A stretch of DNA of 34,203 bases from Treponema sp. (GCA_017617115.1 JAFZXA010000136.1:1-34203), one strand, 5' to 3'. Shown: positions 1 through 8,779, numbered from the stretch's first letter. Made by a program: numbers and translations. Notes: generated by a model from the letters alone, not told the origin.

Positions 1-74
1 AGAGACTTGAACTCTTACACGATTGCTCGCAACAGATTTTGAGTCTGTCGTGTCTACCATTCCACCACTCCGGC
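1..74 (-). tRNA. tRNA-Leu (CAA), partial
   Basis: Read on the minus strand, the gene begins with acceptor strand GCCGGAG at 74-68. A D-arm and an anticodon stem ACAGA/TCTGT follow, closing the seven-base loop CTCAAAA. Loop positions 3-5 give anticodon CAA, which reads the leucine codon UUG. A long variable arm follows, as expected for a class II tRNA, then the start of the T-arm. The window begins inside the T-arm, so the 3' acceptor strand is missing. The gene is divergent from recQ and has a good promoter at 87-115. Confidence 0.93.
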
Positions 75-86
75 GTGAGTAGACAA

Positions 87-115
87 AATATAACAAAAAA
101 ACGGGGGTTTTTCAA
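87..115 (-). promoter_or_regulatory. tRNA-Leu promoter
   Basis: On the minus strand, TTGAAA (115-110) is followed by a 17-nt spacer and TATATT (92-87). The start site would lie near 80, a few bases before the tRNA. The -35 box occupies the same bases as a possible plus-strand -35 for recQ. Confidence 0.6.
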
Positions 116-136
116 GTGTTTGATGCTTGTTATAAT
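109..136 (+). promoter_or_regulatory. Possible recQ promoter (extended -10)
   Basis: TTTTCA (109-114), a 16-nt spacer and TATAAT (131-136) preceded by TGT give an extended -10. Transcription would begin near 143, where a GTG is in frame with recQ. If this promoter is used, the upstream GTG at 116 cannot be the start for this transcript. Confidence 0.4.
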
Positions 137-2023
137 AATTACGTGAAAATCAATGTGCACACGTTTGAAGGTACGGAACCGGAGTTTGTACTTAAGACAG
201 TTTTTGGTTATGACTCGTTCCGCCAGAATCAAAAGAAAATAATTCAAAGTGTACTCAGCGGCAAAGACACGCTTGCCATAATGCCAACCGGTGGTGGAAA
301 ATCTATCTGTTACCAGATTCCGGCGCTCATTTTTGAAGGTGTAACGGTAATTGTCTCTCCGCTCATTTCGCTCATGCAGGATCAGGTCTCTTCGCTTGAA
401 ACTGCGGGCATTCATTCAGTATTCTTGAACAGTTCACTCAGCTGGGACGACTACAAAAAATCAATGGACGAAATACGTAACGGCCAGGTAAAAATGATTT
501 ACGTTTCGCCGGAAGGATTATCCACAGAGAAAATCCGCAATCTGCTTAGTTCACCGGAAATAAAAGTAAACTGTATTACGATTGACGAAGCACACTGCGT
601 TTCACAATGGGGTCACGACTTCCGCCCGGACTACATGGAAATCTGTTCCTTCCGCGCGCTGTTCCCGGATGCAGTTATGATTGCACTCACAGCCACTGCC
701 ACAGAAAATGTTCGCCAGGATATCATCAAAAACCTGCGGCTCAAAAAACCAGAGATTTTTATTTCAAGCTTTAACCGCGAAAACATCTTTCTTCAGGTTG
801 CTCCAAAAAAGAACGCGCTCGACCAGATTGTTCAATGCATAAAGGACTACGACGGCGAAAGCGGTATCATTTATTGTAATTCTCGGCGGGCCGTAGACCA
901 GCTTGCACAGGCGCTCATTGATCTTGGATTTTCTGCAATCAATTATCATGCGGGTCTCAACGACGATATGCGCGCAAAAAATCAGGATGATTTTGTAAAG
1001 GGCAAAGTTTTGATTGTTGTTGCAACAATTGCCTTTGGAATGGGAATAAACAAACCCGATGTCCGCTTTGTAATAAACTACGACCTGCCAAAATCGCTGG
1101 AAGAATACTATCAGGAAATCGGACGTGCCGGCCGCGACGGACTTCCTGCAACAGCCCTGCTGCTTTATTCAGCCGGTGATATAAACAAAGTACGCTTCTT
1201 TTTCGAAAGCTCCGCAGACCCACGTAAGGCAGAAGCAAGGCTCCAGGGAATGATTAATTTTGCAACTGCAGTTTCGTGCAGGCGGCGTATTCTGCTTGGA
1301 TATTTTGGTGAAGCTTACGACCCAAAAAAATCAAACAAGGACTGCTGCTGCGACATTTGTGCAAGTGGTGAACTTCCAAAAGTTGATATGACAATTCCAG
1401 TACAAAAACTTTTATGCTGCGTAATCAGAACACAGGAACGGTTCGGCTCTTCTTATGTAATTGACGTACTTCTAGGTTCAAAACAAAAACGAATCATAGA
1501 CAATGGGCACAATCAGATCTCAACCTGGGGCATTGGTACCGAACTTTGTAAAGATGACTGGTTCCAGCTTATTGACTTAATGATTGCCGCAGGCTATGTC
1601 ACAAAATACGGAGAATACAGCATTCTGCAGATTACAGAAGACGGATACTCTCTACTTTCATCAAAAGAACAGGTTATGCTACCGTTCAGAAAAACCACGC
1701 TTGCATTTGCAAAACCATCAGGCTCAAAAGAAAAAACTGGCGGTCCAAAAAACACAGCCGAAAAACCAGCCGCAGACGACACTGTTGCCGAAAAAATTAT
1801 AGCAGCCTTAAAAGTCTGGCGCCGCCGCAAAGCAGACGACATGAACGTTCCTCCATATGTAATCTTCGGTGATAAAACAATGTACGACATTGCTGCCAAG
1901 AAACCTTGTGACCGTGCTTCCCTGCTGAATGTTTACGGAATCGGGGAAGCAAAAGCAGAACAATTTGGCAAATCAATCATTGCAGTCATTGAAGATGTTA
2001 TGAAGGAAGAGGAAAATGATTAA
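116..2023 (+). CDS. recQ: ATP-dependent DNA helicase RecQ
   Basis: RecQ is a 3'-5' superfamily 2 helicase acting in recombination and replication-fork repair. Visible motifs are Walker A TGGGKS near residues 58-63, DEAHCVSQWGHDFRP from about 157, SALTATA-type motif III, and the motif VI core QEIGRAGRDG. A zinc-binding cysteine cluster (CRRR then CCCDIC) lies near residues 395-420, followed by a winged-helix RQC region. An HRDC-like C-terminus starts near 555. The full RecQ-RQC-HRDC order is intact. The start is uncertain: GTG 116 has a GGGGG tract 8 nt upstream, while GTG 143 or GTG 155 would fit a promoter with an extended -10 at 128-136. The stop overlaps the next gene by 8 nt, so the two are probably co-transcribed. 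Confidence 0.96.
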   Translation: MFDACYNNYVKINVHTFEGTEPEFVLKTVFGYDSFRQNQKKIIQSVLSGKDTLAIMPTGGGKSICYQIPALIFEGVTVIVSPLISLMQDQVSSLETAGIHSVFLNSSLSWDDYKKSMDEIRNGQVKMIYVSPEGLSTEKIRNLLSSPEIKVNCITIDEAHCVSQWGHDFRPDYMEICSFRALFPDAVMIALTATATENVRQDIIKNLRLKKPEIFISSFNRENIFLQVAPKKNALDQIVQCIKDYDGESGIIYCNSRRAVDQLAQALIDLGFSAINYHAGLNDDMRAKNQDDFVKGKVLIVVATIAFGMGINKPDVRFVINYDLPKSLEEYYQEIGRAGRDGLPATALLLYSAGDINKVRFFFESSADPRKAEARLQGMINFATAVSCRRRILLGYFGEAYDPKKSNKDCCCDICASGELPKVDMTIPVQKLLCCVIRTQERFGSSYVIDVLLGSKQKRIIDNGHNQISTWGIGTELCKDDWFQLIDLMIAAGYVTKYGEYSILQITEDGYSLLSSKEQVMLPFRKTTLAFAKPSGSKEKTGGPKNTAEKPAADDTVAEKIIAALKVWRRRKADDMNVPPYVIFGDKTMYDIAAKKPCDRASLLNVYGIGEAKAEQFGKSIIAVIEDVMKEEEND

Positions 2024-3014
2024 TAATGAAAGTGAATTAAGGTCGAAAATTTATACAATCCGCGGTGTTCAGGTAATGCTGGATTCTGATTTGGCGGAAA
2101 TTTATGGATATGAGACAAAATATTTTAATCGACAAATAAAAAACAATATTGAACGGTTTGATGAAGATTTTATGTTTCAATTGTCTGAACAAGAATACGA
2201 AGTTATAAACTTGAGGTGCAAAATTTTCACCTCAAGTTTAGACAATAACAATTCGATATCAAAAAATTTGACATCAAATTGGGGTGGGAACCGAAGACTC
2301 CCTTATGCCTTCACAGAGCAGGGCATTTATATGCTCATGACTGTTCTACGGGGAGAATTAGCAGTCAAACAAAGTAAGACCCTGGTCAGAATCTTTAAAC
2401 AAATGAAAGACTTCATCATTCAAAGTCAGAACGTTCTTTCAACACCTGAACTTGTTAAACTTTCGCTACAGACTATTGAAAATACAAAAGACATACAGAA
2501 CCTAAAACAAAACATGGTCACCAAAAACGAGCTTTCAAAAGTTATTAAAGATTTTACCGACCCCAATATAAGAAAAGATTATTTGTTTTTAAATGGTGAA
2601 ACAGTAGAAGCCGACATCGCGTATTCATCAATTTATTCGTCTGCAAAAAAATCCATAACTATTGTTGATAACTACATAAGCCTCAAAACGCTGGTACTTT
2701 TAAAAACCGTAAACCCAAAAGTTCAAATAACTCTTTACAGCGACAATATAGGAAAGCAACTTCACAAAACAGAACTCACTGATTTTTGTAAAGAATATCC
2801 GAACATTAATATCACAATTAAAACCACAAACGGAATCTACCACGACCGGTACATTTTTACAGATTTCAAAACAACCGATGAAAAGATTTATCATTGCGGA
2901 GGCTCTTCAAAAGATGCCGGTAAAAAGACAATGTCTATTTCGCAGGTAACAGACACAAAACTGTATCAAAGAATCATTGGAGATTTACAAAAGAATCCTG
3001 TATTGATTTTGTAG
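2016..3014 (+). CDS. ORF6N-domain protein with PLD-like C-terminal domain
   Basis: Residues about 5-95 resemble the ORF6N (KilA-N-related) DNA-binding domain common in phage and mobile-element proteins: YTIRGVQVMLDSDLAEIYGY, then the RRLPYAFTEQG signature. A helical linker follows. Residues about 195-310 contain HDRYIF and, 20 residues later, GGSSKDAG, which resembles a phospholipase-D-like half-site where HxDR replaces HxK. The start overlaps the recQ stop by 8 nt and has a strong upstream purine tract (AAGGAAGAGG). Codon use looks more AT-rich than in recQ, so acquisition by transfer is likely. The first domain is a confident call. The second is a motif-level guess and its activity is unknown. 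Confidence 0.8.
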   Translation: MINNESELRSKIYTIRGVQVMLDSDLAEIYGYETKYFNRQIKNNIERFDEDFMFQLSEQEYEVINLRCKIFTSSLDNNNSISKNLTSNWGGNRRLPYAFTEQGIYMLMTVLRGELAVKQSKTLVRIFKQMKDFIIQSQNVLSTPELVKLSLQTIENTKDIQNLKQNMVTKNELSKVIKDFTDPNIRKDYLFLNGETVEADIAYSSIYSSAKKSITIVDNYISLKTLVLLKTVNPKVQITLYSDNIGKQLHKTELTDFCKEYPNINITIKTTNGIYHDRYIFTDFKTTDEKIYHCGGSSKDAGKKTMSISQVTDTKLYQRIIGDLQKNPVLIL

Positions 3015-3060
3015 ACGAATTCTCCCCATCTACTTTAACTCACCCGCAATCCTAAAAAAA

Positions 3061-3140
3061 TTTGTCTAGTGTACACTAGACAAAGGAATTGAAAGATTCC
3101 TTTGTCTAGTGTACACTAGACAAAGGAATTGAAAGATTCC
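3061..3140. repeat. Perfect 40-bp tandem duplication with nested palindromes
   Basis: Bases 3061-3100 and 3101-3140 are identical. Each unit holds a perfect 24-bp palindrome (3061-3084 and 3101-3124) centred on AGTGTACACT, then a small hairpin GGAAT-tgaaag-ATTCC. Because of the duplication, 3061-3089 and 3096-3124 form a perfect 29-bp inverted repeat with a 6-nt loop. It lies between the ORF6N gene and the lipoprotein gene. Confidence 0.9.
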
Positions 3141-3180
3141 TTTGCGGCAAAACTTCACTTTGTTTGTTTTGCCGCAAAAA
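3141..3180. terminator. Hairpin, possible terminator of the recQ/ORF6N transcript
   Basis: Stem TTTGCGGCAAAAC (3141-3153) pairs with GTTTTGCCGCAAA (3166-3178) over a 12-nt loop. On the plus strand A residues follow rather than a U-run. It may stop transcription from the left or shape the leader of the following lipoprotein mRNA. Confidence 0.5.
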
Positions 3181-3205
3181 ATGAATAAAATCTTAGGAGG
3201 ATTTT

Positions 3206-4444
3206 ATGAAAAAAACGTTACATTTATTAGTTTCATTGGTTGCTTCTTTAATTATTCTTACAGCTTGTATTTCATGCGGAAGCAAGGATACCGGAGTACC
3301 AGAGGAAAACACATACGAACGTGTGGAACGATTAAGCGGACTTAAGCTTACATCAAAATATAACGACACCACCCGAACTTTTAAAGCTAAAATAAATGAC
3401 TCTGACAAAACAATTACACTCACCTTGCCTTCAAATATTTCTTCCTGGGGTAATATAACTGCACAGTTTAGTCTTTCATCAAGTACAACCTCAATGCAGA
3501 TAAATGGTACTGGCACCAGTTATATACCAAAAGACAGCTGCGATACAATCAATTACGAAAGTGATGTAAGCCTTGGTACCTGTATTTTTATCGAAAATTT
3601 TTCTGTAAACAATTTTAATACTGTTGTTGTAAAAAGAGACGGGAATCCAAATACGGATACCTATACCGTTACAATCAACTATGGAGCAATGTTGTTTGTA
3701 AGCTCTAATACAACATCTTACGTCAGTTCAAGTCCACAATGGCAGCAGGGAACTTTCGACACTGTGTATAAAGCAGGAGATATAATTACAATTCCTTCTA
3801 CAGAGACAAAAGGTCCTCTGTATCGTCATCTCGGTTATTCCACATCCAAAACTTCAGAAACCCCGGAATATGATTTTGGGGCCCAAATTACTGTAACTCA
3901 AGATATGGTTAATGCCGGTATTATCAACCTATATATGGTATGGTCAAAATACAAGCTTGGAGATTTAGTTACTAACATTACTGATGTTGATGACAAAACC
4001 CAGACAGGCTATGTAGCATATATCTGTGGTGAAAATGATTCTGTTAAAGCAGCTTCATCAAAACCTTCTGCCAACTGGAGATATCTTATTGTTTCTAAAT
4101 ATGGTACAAACAGACTGACAGGTAAAACCTGGGACGAGGCAAATTCCGGATTCTCCAACGGAGTGTATCTTCCATGTAAAGAAGAAATGAATGCAATAGT
4201 AGAAAACCTTTGGAATTCATCTAACAGTAGACAAACTGCTGTTTTTGGAAATGGAAGTGGAACTGATTCTGGATGGAATTATTACTGGACATCAACAGAA
4301 AATGAGACAGACAATCAAAGAGCCTGGTATGTATGTGTAACAACTTCTTATAATGATTTGTCGCAAAATTATAAAGGTTATTTAGATTCAATAAAAGAGA
4401 AATCCCAAACTCTTAACGCCATAGGTATTTCTTACCTGCCTTAA
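3206..4444 (+). CDS. Surface lipoprotein with repeat and DUF1566-like C-terminal domain
   Basis: The protein has 412 residues and starts 4 nt after AGGAGG (3196-3201). The N-terminus is a type II signal peptide with lipobox-like cysteines (LTACISCGS, about residues 18-25). Residues about 45-150 form a beta-rich Ig-like stretch. Residues about 155-250 resemble a Listeria-Bacteroides (InlB-type) repeat, ending INLYMVWSKYKLG. Residues about 265-400 carry WRYLIV, a GVYLPCKEEM region and YYWTSTE, a DUF1566/fibrobacter-type pattern common in treponemal lipoproteins. The likely location is the outer cell surface. Its exact role is unknown. It converges on the DUF1015 gene and the stops overlap. Confidence 0.85.
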   Translation: MKKTLHLLVSLVASLIILTACISCGSKDTGVPEENTYERVERLSGLKLTSKYNDTTRTFKAKINDSDKTITLTLPSNISSWGNITAQFSLSSSTTSMQINGTGTSYIPKDSCDTINYESDVSLGTCIFIENFSVNNFNTVVVKRDGNPNTDTYTVTINYGAMLFVSSNTTSYVSSSPQWQQGTFDTVYKAGDIITIPSTETKGPLYRHLGYSTSKTSETPEYDFGAQITVTQDMVNAGIINLYMVWSKYKLGDLVTNITDVDDKTQTGYVAYICGENDSVKAASSKPSANWRYLIVSKYGTNRLTGKTWDEANSGFSNGVYLPCKEEMNAIVENLWNSSNSRQTAVFGNGSGTDSGWNYYWTSTENETDNQRAWYVCVTTSYNDLSQNYKGYLDSIKEKSQTLNAIGISYLP

Positions 4445-5775
4445 TTAAACAACCTTCTACATTCCAGATAAAATCGCTTTTCGTCGGCTTCTCCCATGCT
4501 AAAGCTTTTGCGTGGGAGCGGGCCCCGTCCGTTGATTGTTTCAAAGAAGCTGTCCTTGGCAATTGGCGGCAGCAATATTCCTACGGCGTTGTCTCGTTCT
4601 CCAAGTTTAAGAACTTCTTCGCTTCCGTGGATATAGTCGATTTCTGGGGCGGTTCCTGTTCCAGCTGCTCTCTTCAAAAACTCATCAATCTTTGGCTGAA
4701 GCCTTGCAACTGCGAGCTCTTTGATATCTGTTTTTAAGAGCACGTATTTTTGCACTCCGCCATCCTTATAGGCAAATCCAAAATCGGCCCAGCTGGCTTT
4801 TACTGCAACTTCAAGTTCGGCGGCTCCAGCAACTTCACTTACAGTGCCATCAAGTTCTTTTGCAAGATAGTTTATGAGCCCCGGAACATTTGCATTAAAA
4901 ATCACGCGGTGAATCGGTTCAAAGGTCAAACCTGTATCATAAATATTTACAATTTCAACAAGTGCATATCGTACAGCGCAGGCTTCAAGCTCAGCCTCCC
5001 CTGCACCACCAGCAATAAGTTCTGCTTTATATTCATCCCACACAGCCTTGGCAGTTGCAAGAGAATGATTTCCGTCTCCTACTGCAAACAAGAAAGTAGA
5101 ACCATCGGCTGCACGATTTTTTTCTGCAATCTGGGCAACAGCTTCTGTCACCAAAGCCAGCTCACTTTCACTAGACAAACCCCAGCCTGTAATGCTTCCT
5201 CCGTTACACATAAGGTTTCCGCTGTAAATAGGCGCCTTCTTTTTTGCAACAGCCCCAGAGCCACCAACTAAAATATCATCCTTGTCATTTACAAGAAGCA
5301 TAATATGAGGAAGTTCAAGCGGCGCACCCTTACGGATTTCCTTGCGTGGAGGAATTCGCTCTACAATTGTAGCTTCTGTTGCACGGATATTTGCTTTTGA
5401 AAAAGGTTTCCATTCATAAGTTTCAAGATCAATCTGGGCAACAAGACCTTTGCGCATTCGGCCAAAAGCGGTTTTTCGTTCTATGTAAATAAAACCGTTG
5501 AAAGGCTCAGCAAATGTGTTACCTGCAAGATATTCCTTCATTGTCTGACGGATTTTTGCAATGCGTTCTGCTTTATCGGGAGCACCAAGGTAAACCTCTG
5601 GCAAAATCAGATTCAAAGTCGATGGCGAACCCGCAGCAGCAGCTTCAGCGCGCTTCCAATAATCCAAATCCTGAGTATACTGGTCGCAGGCAATTACTGA
5701 CCATTTAGATAAATCAACATTAGCCGGCAGTAAAATCTCCGGCACCTTCATTCCAAAATCTTCGAGTTTTTTCAT
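4441..5775 (-). CDS. DUF1015 family protein
   Basis: A 444-residue soluble protein of the DUF1015 family (HTH/kinase-like fold proposed, function not settled). Recognisable features are the N-terminal WSVIACDQYTQD, the central GSGAVAKKKAPIYSGNL region, FAVGDGNHSLATAKAVWDEY near residues 228-247, and IDYIHGSEEV near 380. Length matches the family, so the gene looks intact. It starts at ATG 5775 with a -10 box (5783-5788) only 7 nt upstream and no strong SD. In some bacteria the family sits next to serine-pathway genes, but no such gene is adjacent here. Confidence 0.93.
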   Translation of the reverse strand: MKKLEDFGMKVPEILLPANVDLSKWSVIACDQYTQDLDYWKRAEAAAAGSPSTLNLILPEVYLGAPDKAERIAKIRQTMKEYLAGNTFAEPFNGFIYIERKTAFGRMRKGLVAQIDLETYEWKPFSKANIRATEATIVERIPPRKEIRKGAPLELPHIMLLVNDKDDILVGGSGAVAKKKAPIYSGNLMCNGGSITGWGLSSESELALVTEAVAQIAEKNRAADGSTFLFAVGDGNHSLATAKAVWDEYKAELIAGGAGEAELEACAVRYALVEIVNIYDTGLTFEPIHRVIFNANVPGLINYLAKELDGTVSEVAGAAELEVAVKASWADFGFAYKDGGVQKYVLLKTDIKELAVARLQPKIDEFLKRAAGTGTAPEIDYIHGSEEVLKLGERDNAVGILLPPIAKDSFFETINGRGPLPRKSFSMGEADEKRFYLECRRLFN

Positions 5776-5782
5776 AATCCAA

Positions 5783-5788
5783 AGTATA
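5783..5788 (-). promoter_or_regulatory. -10 box abutting the DUF1015 start
   Basis: Minus-strand TATACT ends 7 nt before ATG 5775. The -35 is weak. If active, the mRNA would have almost no leader. Confidence 0.45.
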
Positions 5789-5829
5789 CAGTTAAGGAAG
5801 TTTTTTTGCTATAAGCTTTTCTACTGCAA

Positions 5830-7323
5830 TTACCAGATTTTAAGGTCGTCTGCAAGTTCATGAAGGTCGGGCAAATCAAGCGTAGAATAATAATCTGCAT
5901 CTGCGGCAACTATATATTCTTGTTTTGTAAAGGTTAACTCCCGCCCATCGGGATTCTTTATATACCAGCCGGTTGTTTCATGCACTTGTTCACTATGATT
6001 ATCTGCATTTTGTGCTGCAGCCGAATGAGACTTCATATACATCTGATAAATTTTTTGAGCATTGTCAGCATTTTCCAAATCATAAAAAGAAACTCTGATT
6101 TCTTCACCAGAGTGATTAAACAATGCCTTTGCACACCAGTGTCCATAAAGCGCCCAAGCCCAATCCTGATTATTTTTTAATTCTATATAATCCTTTCCAA
6201 CTTTATTCAAAGTAAACGATTTAAAATTTCTTTGTGATTCAGAAACCTCGGGAAGAAATTCAAGACCATCTTTTAGCGGCGGATAAATTTCAGGATTTCC
6301 ACTCTCATAAGACTCATTCATAAAGGTATTGAATTCTTCGAAGGTAAAATTTTCTGCTCCCATTTCTATTCTGATTGTGCCGTCTTCTGTTGTTCCAAAA
6401 AGATAGATTCCATTTGGCAGTGTATAAAGCCTGCTTTTTAAAACATAACCTCTAATCTGATAATCACAAAGAAACTCTGCTTCTTTTTCAATATCTGCCT
6501 CGCTAAACTGACCTGCTTCGCCCTGCGCAATTAATACTCCCACAGCTTTTTCAGAAAGTTCATTCTTATAAATAGTCAACGAAACGGCTTTACTCAAAGA
6601 AGCATCTGTTGTAAAAAGTTTTAACTTTTCCTTGAGGTTGTTTGAAACTTCACTATATTTCATTGTCCCAAAATTAATAATTGCAATTTCTTCAATCTGA
6701 AACTTTTTGTTTAAGGGAAGTTGTGTTATGCAATTTTGAATTTCTTCCGGGATTATTGAAGAAACCGGCTGTGTCCATTCGTTATGAATAACCGGTTGTG
6801 CATTTTCGATTTCTGGCTCTGGGATTGGGTCCAGTTCTGTTTCAGGTTCTATTTCAGGTTCAGGTTCTAATTCTGGTTCTGATTCTTGTTCGGGCTCGGG
6901 TTCTAGTTCTGATTCTGCTTCAGATTCCGGCTCAATCTCCGGTTCTTCTTCAAGTTCCGGCTCAGATTCCAGAACTTCTGCAGAAACCTCACGCCCTGCA
7001 GTACAAATCCACAAACCTTTAATTCCAAGTTTATTCATTGCATCAAGTTTTTCAAGATTATTTCGAGCAGTACGAGCCGCTGTTCTGTCATCATACGATT
7101 CATCAAAAAGAACCCGGTAAAGAAGCTGTCCCTCGGTTTGAGTTTCATAAATAAAACAGGTGATATTGTATTTTTGTAATTCGTCAACTCGGTTCTGTGC
7201 ATTCTGCTTTATTTTAAAAGAACCAAGACACACAAACCAGCTTTCACAAAAAAGAGAATTAAAAGAAAAAAGGAAAAATATAGTTAAAAGTAAACAAACT
7301 CTTTTAGAAAAATTTTTCATCAT
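5830..7323 (-). CDS. Exported SPOR-domain protein with Glu/Pro-rich linker
   Basis: A 497-residue protein. Residues 1-26 are a signal peptide (hydrophobic LLLTIFFLFSF). Residues about 28-105 resemble a SPOR domain (WFVCLGSFKIKQNAQNRVDE, then ITCFIYETQTEGQLLYRVLF), a fold known to bind denuded septal peptidoglycan. Residues about 118-172 are a low-complexity Glu/Pro/Ser tract with a period of roughly four. The C-terminal 300 residues form a domain I do not recognise. The gene begins 7 nt after the rpoN stop, and its AAGGAG site overlaps the end of rpoN, so the two are probably coupled. Envelope or division-site function is inferred from SPOR only. Confidence 0.85.
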   Translation of the reverse strand: MMKNFSKRVCLLLTIFFLFSFNSLFCESWFVCLGSFKIKQNAQNRVDELQKYNITCFIYETQTEGQLLYRVLFDESYDDRTAARTARNNLEKLDAMNKLGIKGLWICTAGREVSAEVLESEPELEEEPEIEPESEAESELEPEPEQESEPELEPEPEIEPETELDPIPEPEIENAQPVIHNEWTQPVSSIIPEEIQNCITQLPLNKKFQIEEIAIINFGTMKYSEVSNNLKEKLKLFTTDASLSKAVSLTIYKNELSEKAVGVLIAQGEAGQFSEADIEKEAEFLCDYQIRGYVLKSRLYTLPNGIYLFGTTEDGTIRIEMGAENFTFEEFNTFMNESYESGNPEIYPPLKDGLEFLPEVSESQRNFKSFTLNKVGKDYIELKNNQDWAWALYGHWCAKALFNHSGEEIRVSFYDLENADNAQKIYQMYMKSHSAAAQNADNHSEQVHETTGWYIKNPDGRELTFTKQEYIVAADADYYSTLDLPDLHELADDLKIW

Positions 7324-7330
7324 CTGCTCC

Positions 7331-8734
7331 TTATTCTACATTATATGAATTACTAATTCCAAGTTGATTACGATATTTGTTGACTGTACGACGCGATATT
7401 TTAATTCCCTGTTCGTTCAAAAGTTTTGTGATTTTTTCGTCGCTGAGAGGAGTGTCCGATTTTCCCACAAGTTCCGAAATGCGAATCTTGATTGCCTCAG
7501 ACGATTCATCCGCCAGGCCAGCAACAAAAAAATAACTCGTCGGGTAAAGCTCTCCCATTACATCAATTCTGCGGTTTGATTTTTTAGCTGTCATTCTTGA
7601 AACTGTTGATTCGTGAACGCCTATCTGTTTTGCAATCTGCCGGCGTGTCAGAGGAACAAGATTGCCTCGTCCGTTTATAAAGAATTTCTTTTGCGTGCTC
7701 ACAATTGCACAACCTAAAAGAATAACAGAATTCTGGCGGTATTTTAAAAGATGAAGAAACTCCTTTGCTTTTTGAACAGACTTAGCATCAAAGGAATAGT
7801 CTGGTGCAATTTGAACTTCAGGAAGCTCGCCGTTTGCATATTTTATCTGAAAATGAAAATCCGGACCGCCAGTCACAATTCCTTTTTCAAAATCATCAGC
7901 GGGAACAGAACCCTGTTTTTTTTCTACAGAAAGAATGATGTCGGGCTGTAAAAAATCGGTTTGCGAAGTATCCGAAATATACTCACCTGCCGGGCGGGGA
8001 TTAAGCGAAGTAATGTATTTTATTGCACTGGCAACAACTTCTTCATCAAGTGCAATTTCATCAAGTGTAATTTTTGGCGCAAACTTTTTAGAATGCCACT
8101 CCCTAAGATATTCCTTTAGATTTTTAAGCACCCTTTCTGGTTGTGGTGGCGACAAAAGCTCCAGATGCCCGTCCAGAATAAAAAGTGCAAGCGGTGAAGC
8201 ATCTCCTGCTATTTTTGCCTGAACAAAAAGACTTTCTTCCAGCGTACGGCAACAAGTTCCAACCGGATCCATCCTTTGAATGCGGTCAATGCAGCGTTCA
8301 AGCATTTTAACATTCTGTGCAGGACGGGTTTTATCAAGCAGAGTTTCTGGGGCAAGCATGGAACCGTAACATCCGTTTGAGTCCAGATTATAAATAAGCT
8401 TTTGCGAAAGTTCATACTCATCCGGCGAAAGTTTTACAAGGTTCAGCTGCTCCATAAGATGCTGTTGCAGCGTTTCTCCACGATTTTCCATTGCTTCAAG
8501 TGCCTGCTGATTTGCATCTGTTGCTGCACTTCCTGATGAAGCAGAAGAGTACTTTTCAATAGAAGAACTGCGCCGCGGGTCCGTCACAATTTGAAGTGCA
8601 GGATTTTCTGCCACAGTTTTATATATTTCTTCACGCAAATCACGATTGGTCATAGCAAGAAAATTTACCGCCTGAATCTGAACCTGAGAAAGCTTTTGAA
8701 CCTGTTTTTGCGATTGCGACTGAACTTGTGGCAT
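7331..8734 (-). CDS. rpoN: RNA polymerase sigma-54 factor
   Basis: A 467-residue sigma-54. The glutamine-rich region I (QKQVQKLSQVQIQAVNFL) contacts enhancer-binding ATPases. The core-binding region follows (LEAMENRGETLQQHLMEQL onward). An HTH (RRQIAKQIGVHESTVSRMT, about residues 362-380) precedes the RpoN box at the C-terminus, ISRRTVNKYRNQLGI, close to the usual ARRTVAKYR consensus. It recognises -24/-12 promoters and needs an activator ATPase, which is not encoded in this window. ATG 8734 lies directly after a good promoter, suggesting a leaderless mRNA. The SPOR gene follows as the second gene of the unit, and hpf is divergent. Confidence 0.97.
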   Translation of the reverse strand: MPQVQSQSQKQVQKLSQVQIQAVNFLAMTNRDLREEIYKTVAENPALQIVTDPRRSSSIEKYSSASSGSAATDANQQALEAMENRGETLQQHLMEQLNLVKLSPDEYELSQKLIYNLDSNGCYGSMLAPETLLDKTRPAQNVKMLERCIDRIQRMDPVGTCCRTLEESLFVQAKIAGDASPLALFILDGHLELLSPPQPERVLKNLKEYLREWHSKKFAPKITLDEIALDEEVVASAIKYITSLNPRPAGEYISDTSQTDFLQPDIILSVEKKQGSVPADDFEKGIVTGGPDFHFQIKYANGELPEVQIAPDYSFDAKSVQKAKEFLHLLKYRQNSVILLGCAIVSTQKKFFINGRGNLVPLTRRQIAKQIGVHESTVSRMTAKKSNRRIDVMGELYPTSYFFVAGLADESSEAIKIRISELVGKSDTPLSDEKITKLLNEQGIKISRRTVNKYRNQLGISNSYNVE

Positions 8735-8741
8735 GAAAAAA

Positions 8742-8770
8742 ATTGTATTCCAACATTAAGGATTTTTCAA
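8742..8770 (-). promoter_or_regulatory. rpoN promoter
   Basis: Minus-strand TTGAAA (8770-8765), a 17-nt spacer and TACAAT (8747-8742). Only 7 nt separate the -10 box from ATG 8734, and no SD is present. Confidence 0.65.
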
Positions 8771-8779
8771 TAAAATCAT

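Noticed and set aside
2016-3014. Prophage remnant
   Set aside because: The ORF6N domain is phage-related, but no integrase, structural or lysis gene is nearby.
3061-3140. CRISPR array
   Set aside because: Two identical units lie directly head to tail with no spacer between them, and no cas genes are present.
3142-3345. 67-residue frame over the start of the lipoprotein
   Set aside because: It is a shadow of the lipoprotein gene and spans the hairpin and the AGGAGG site.
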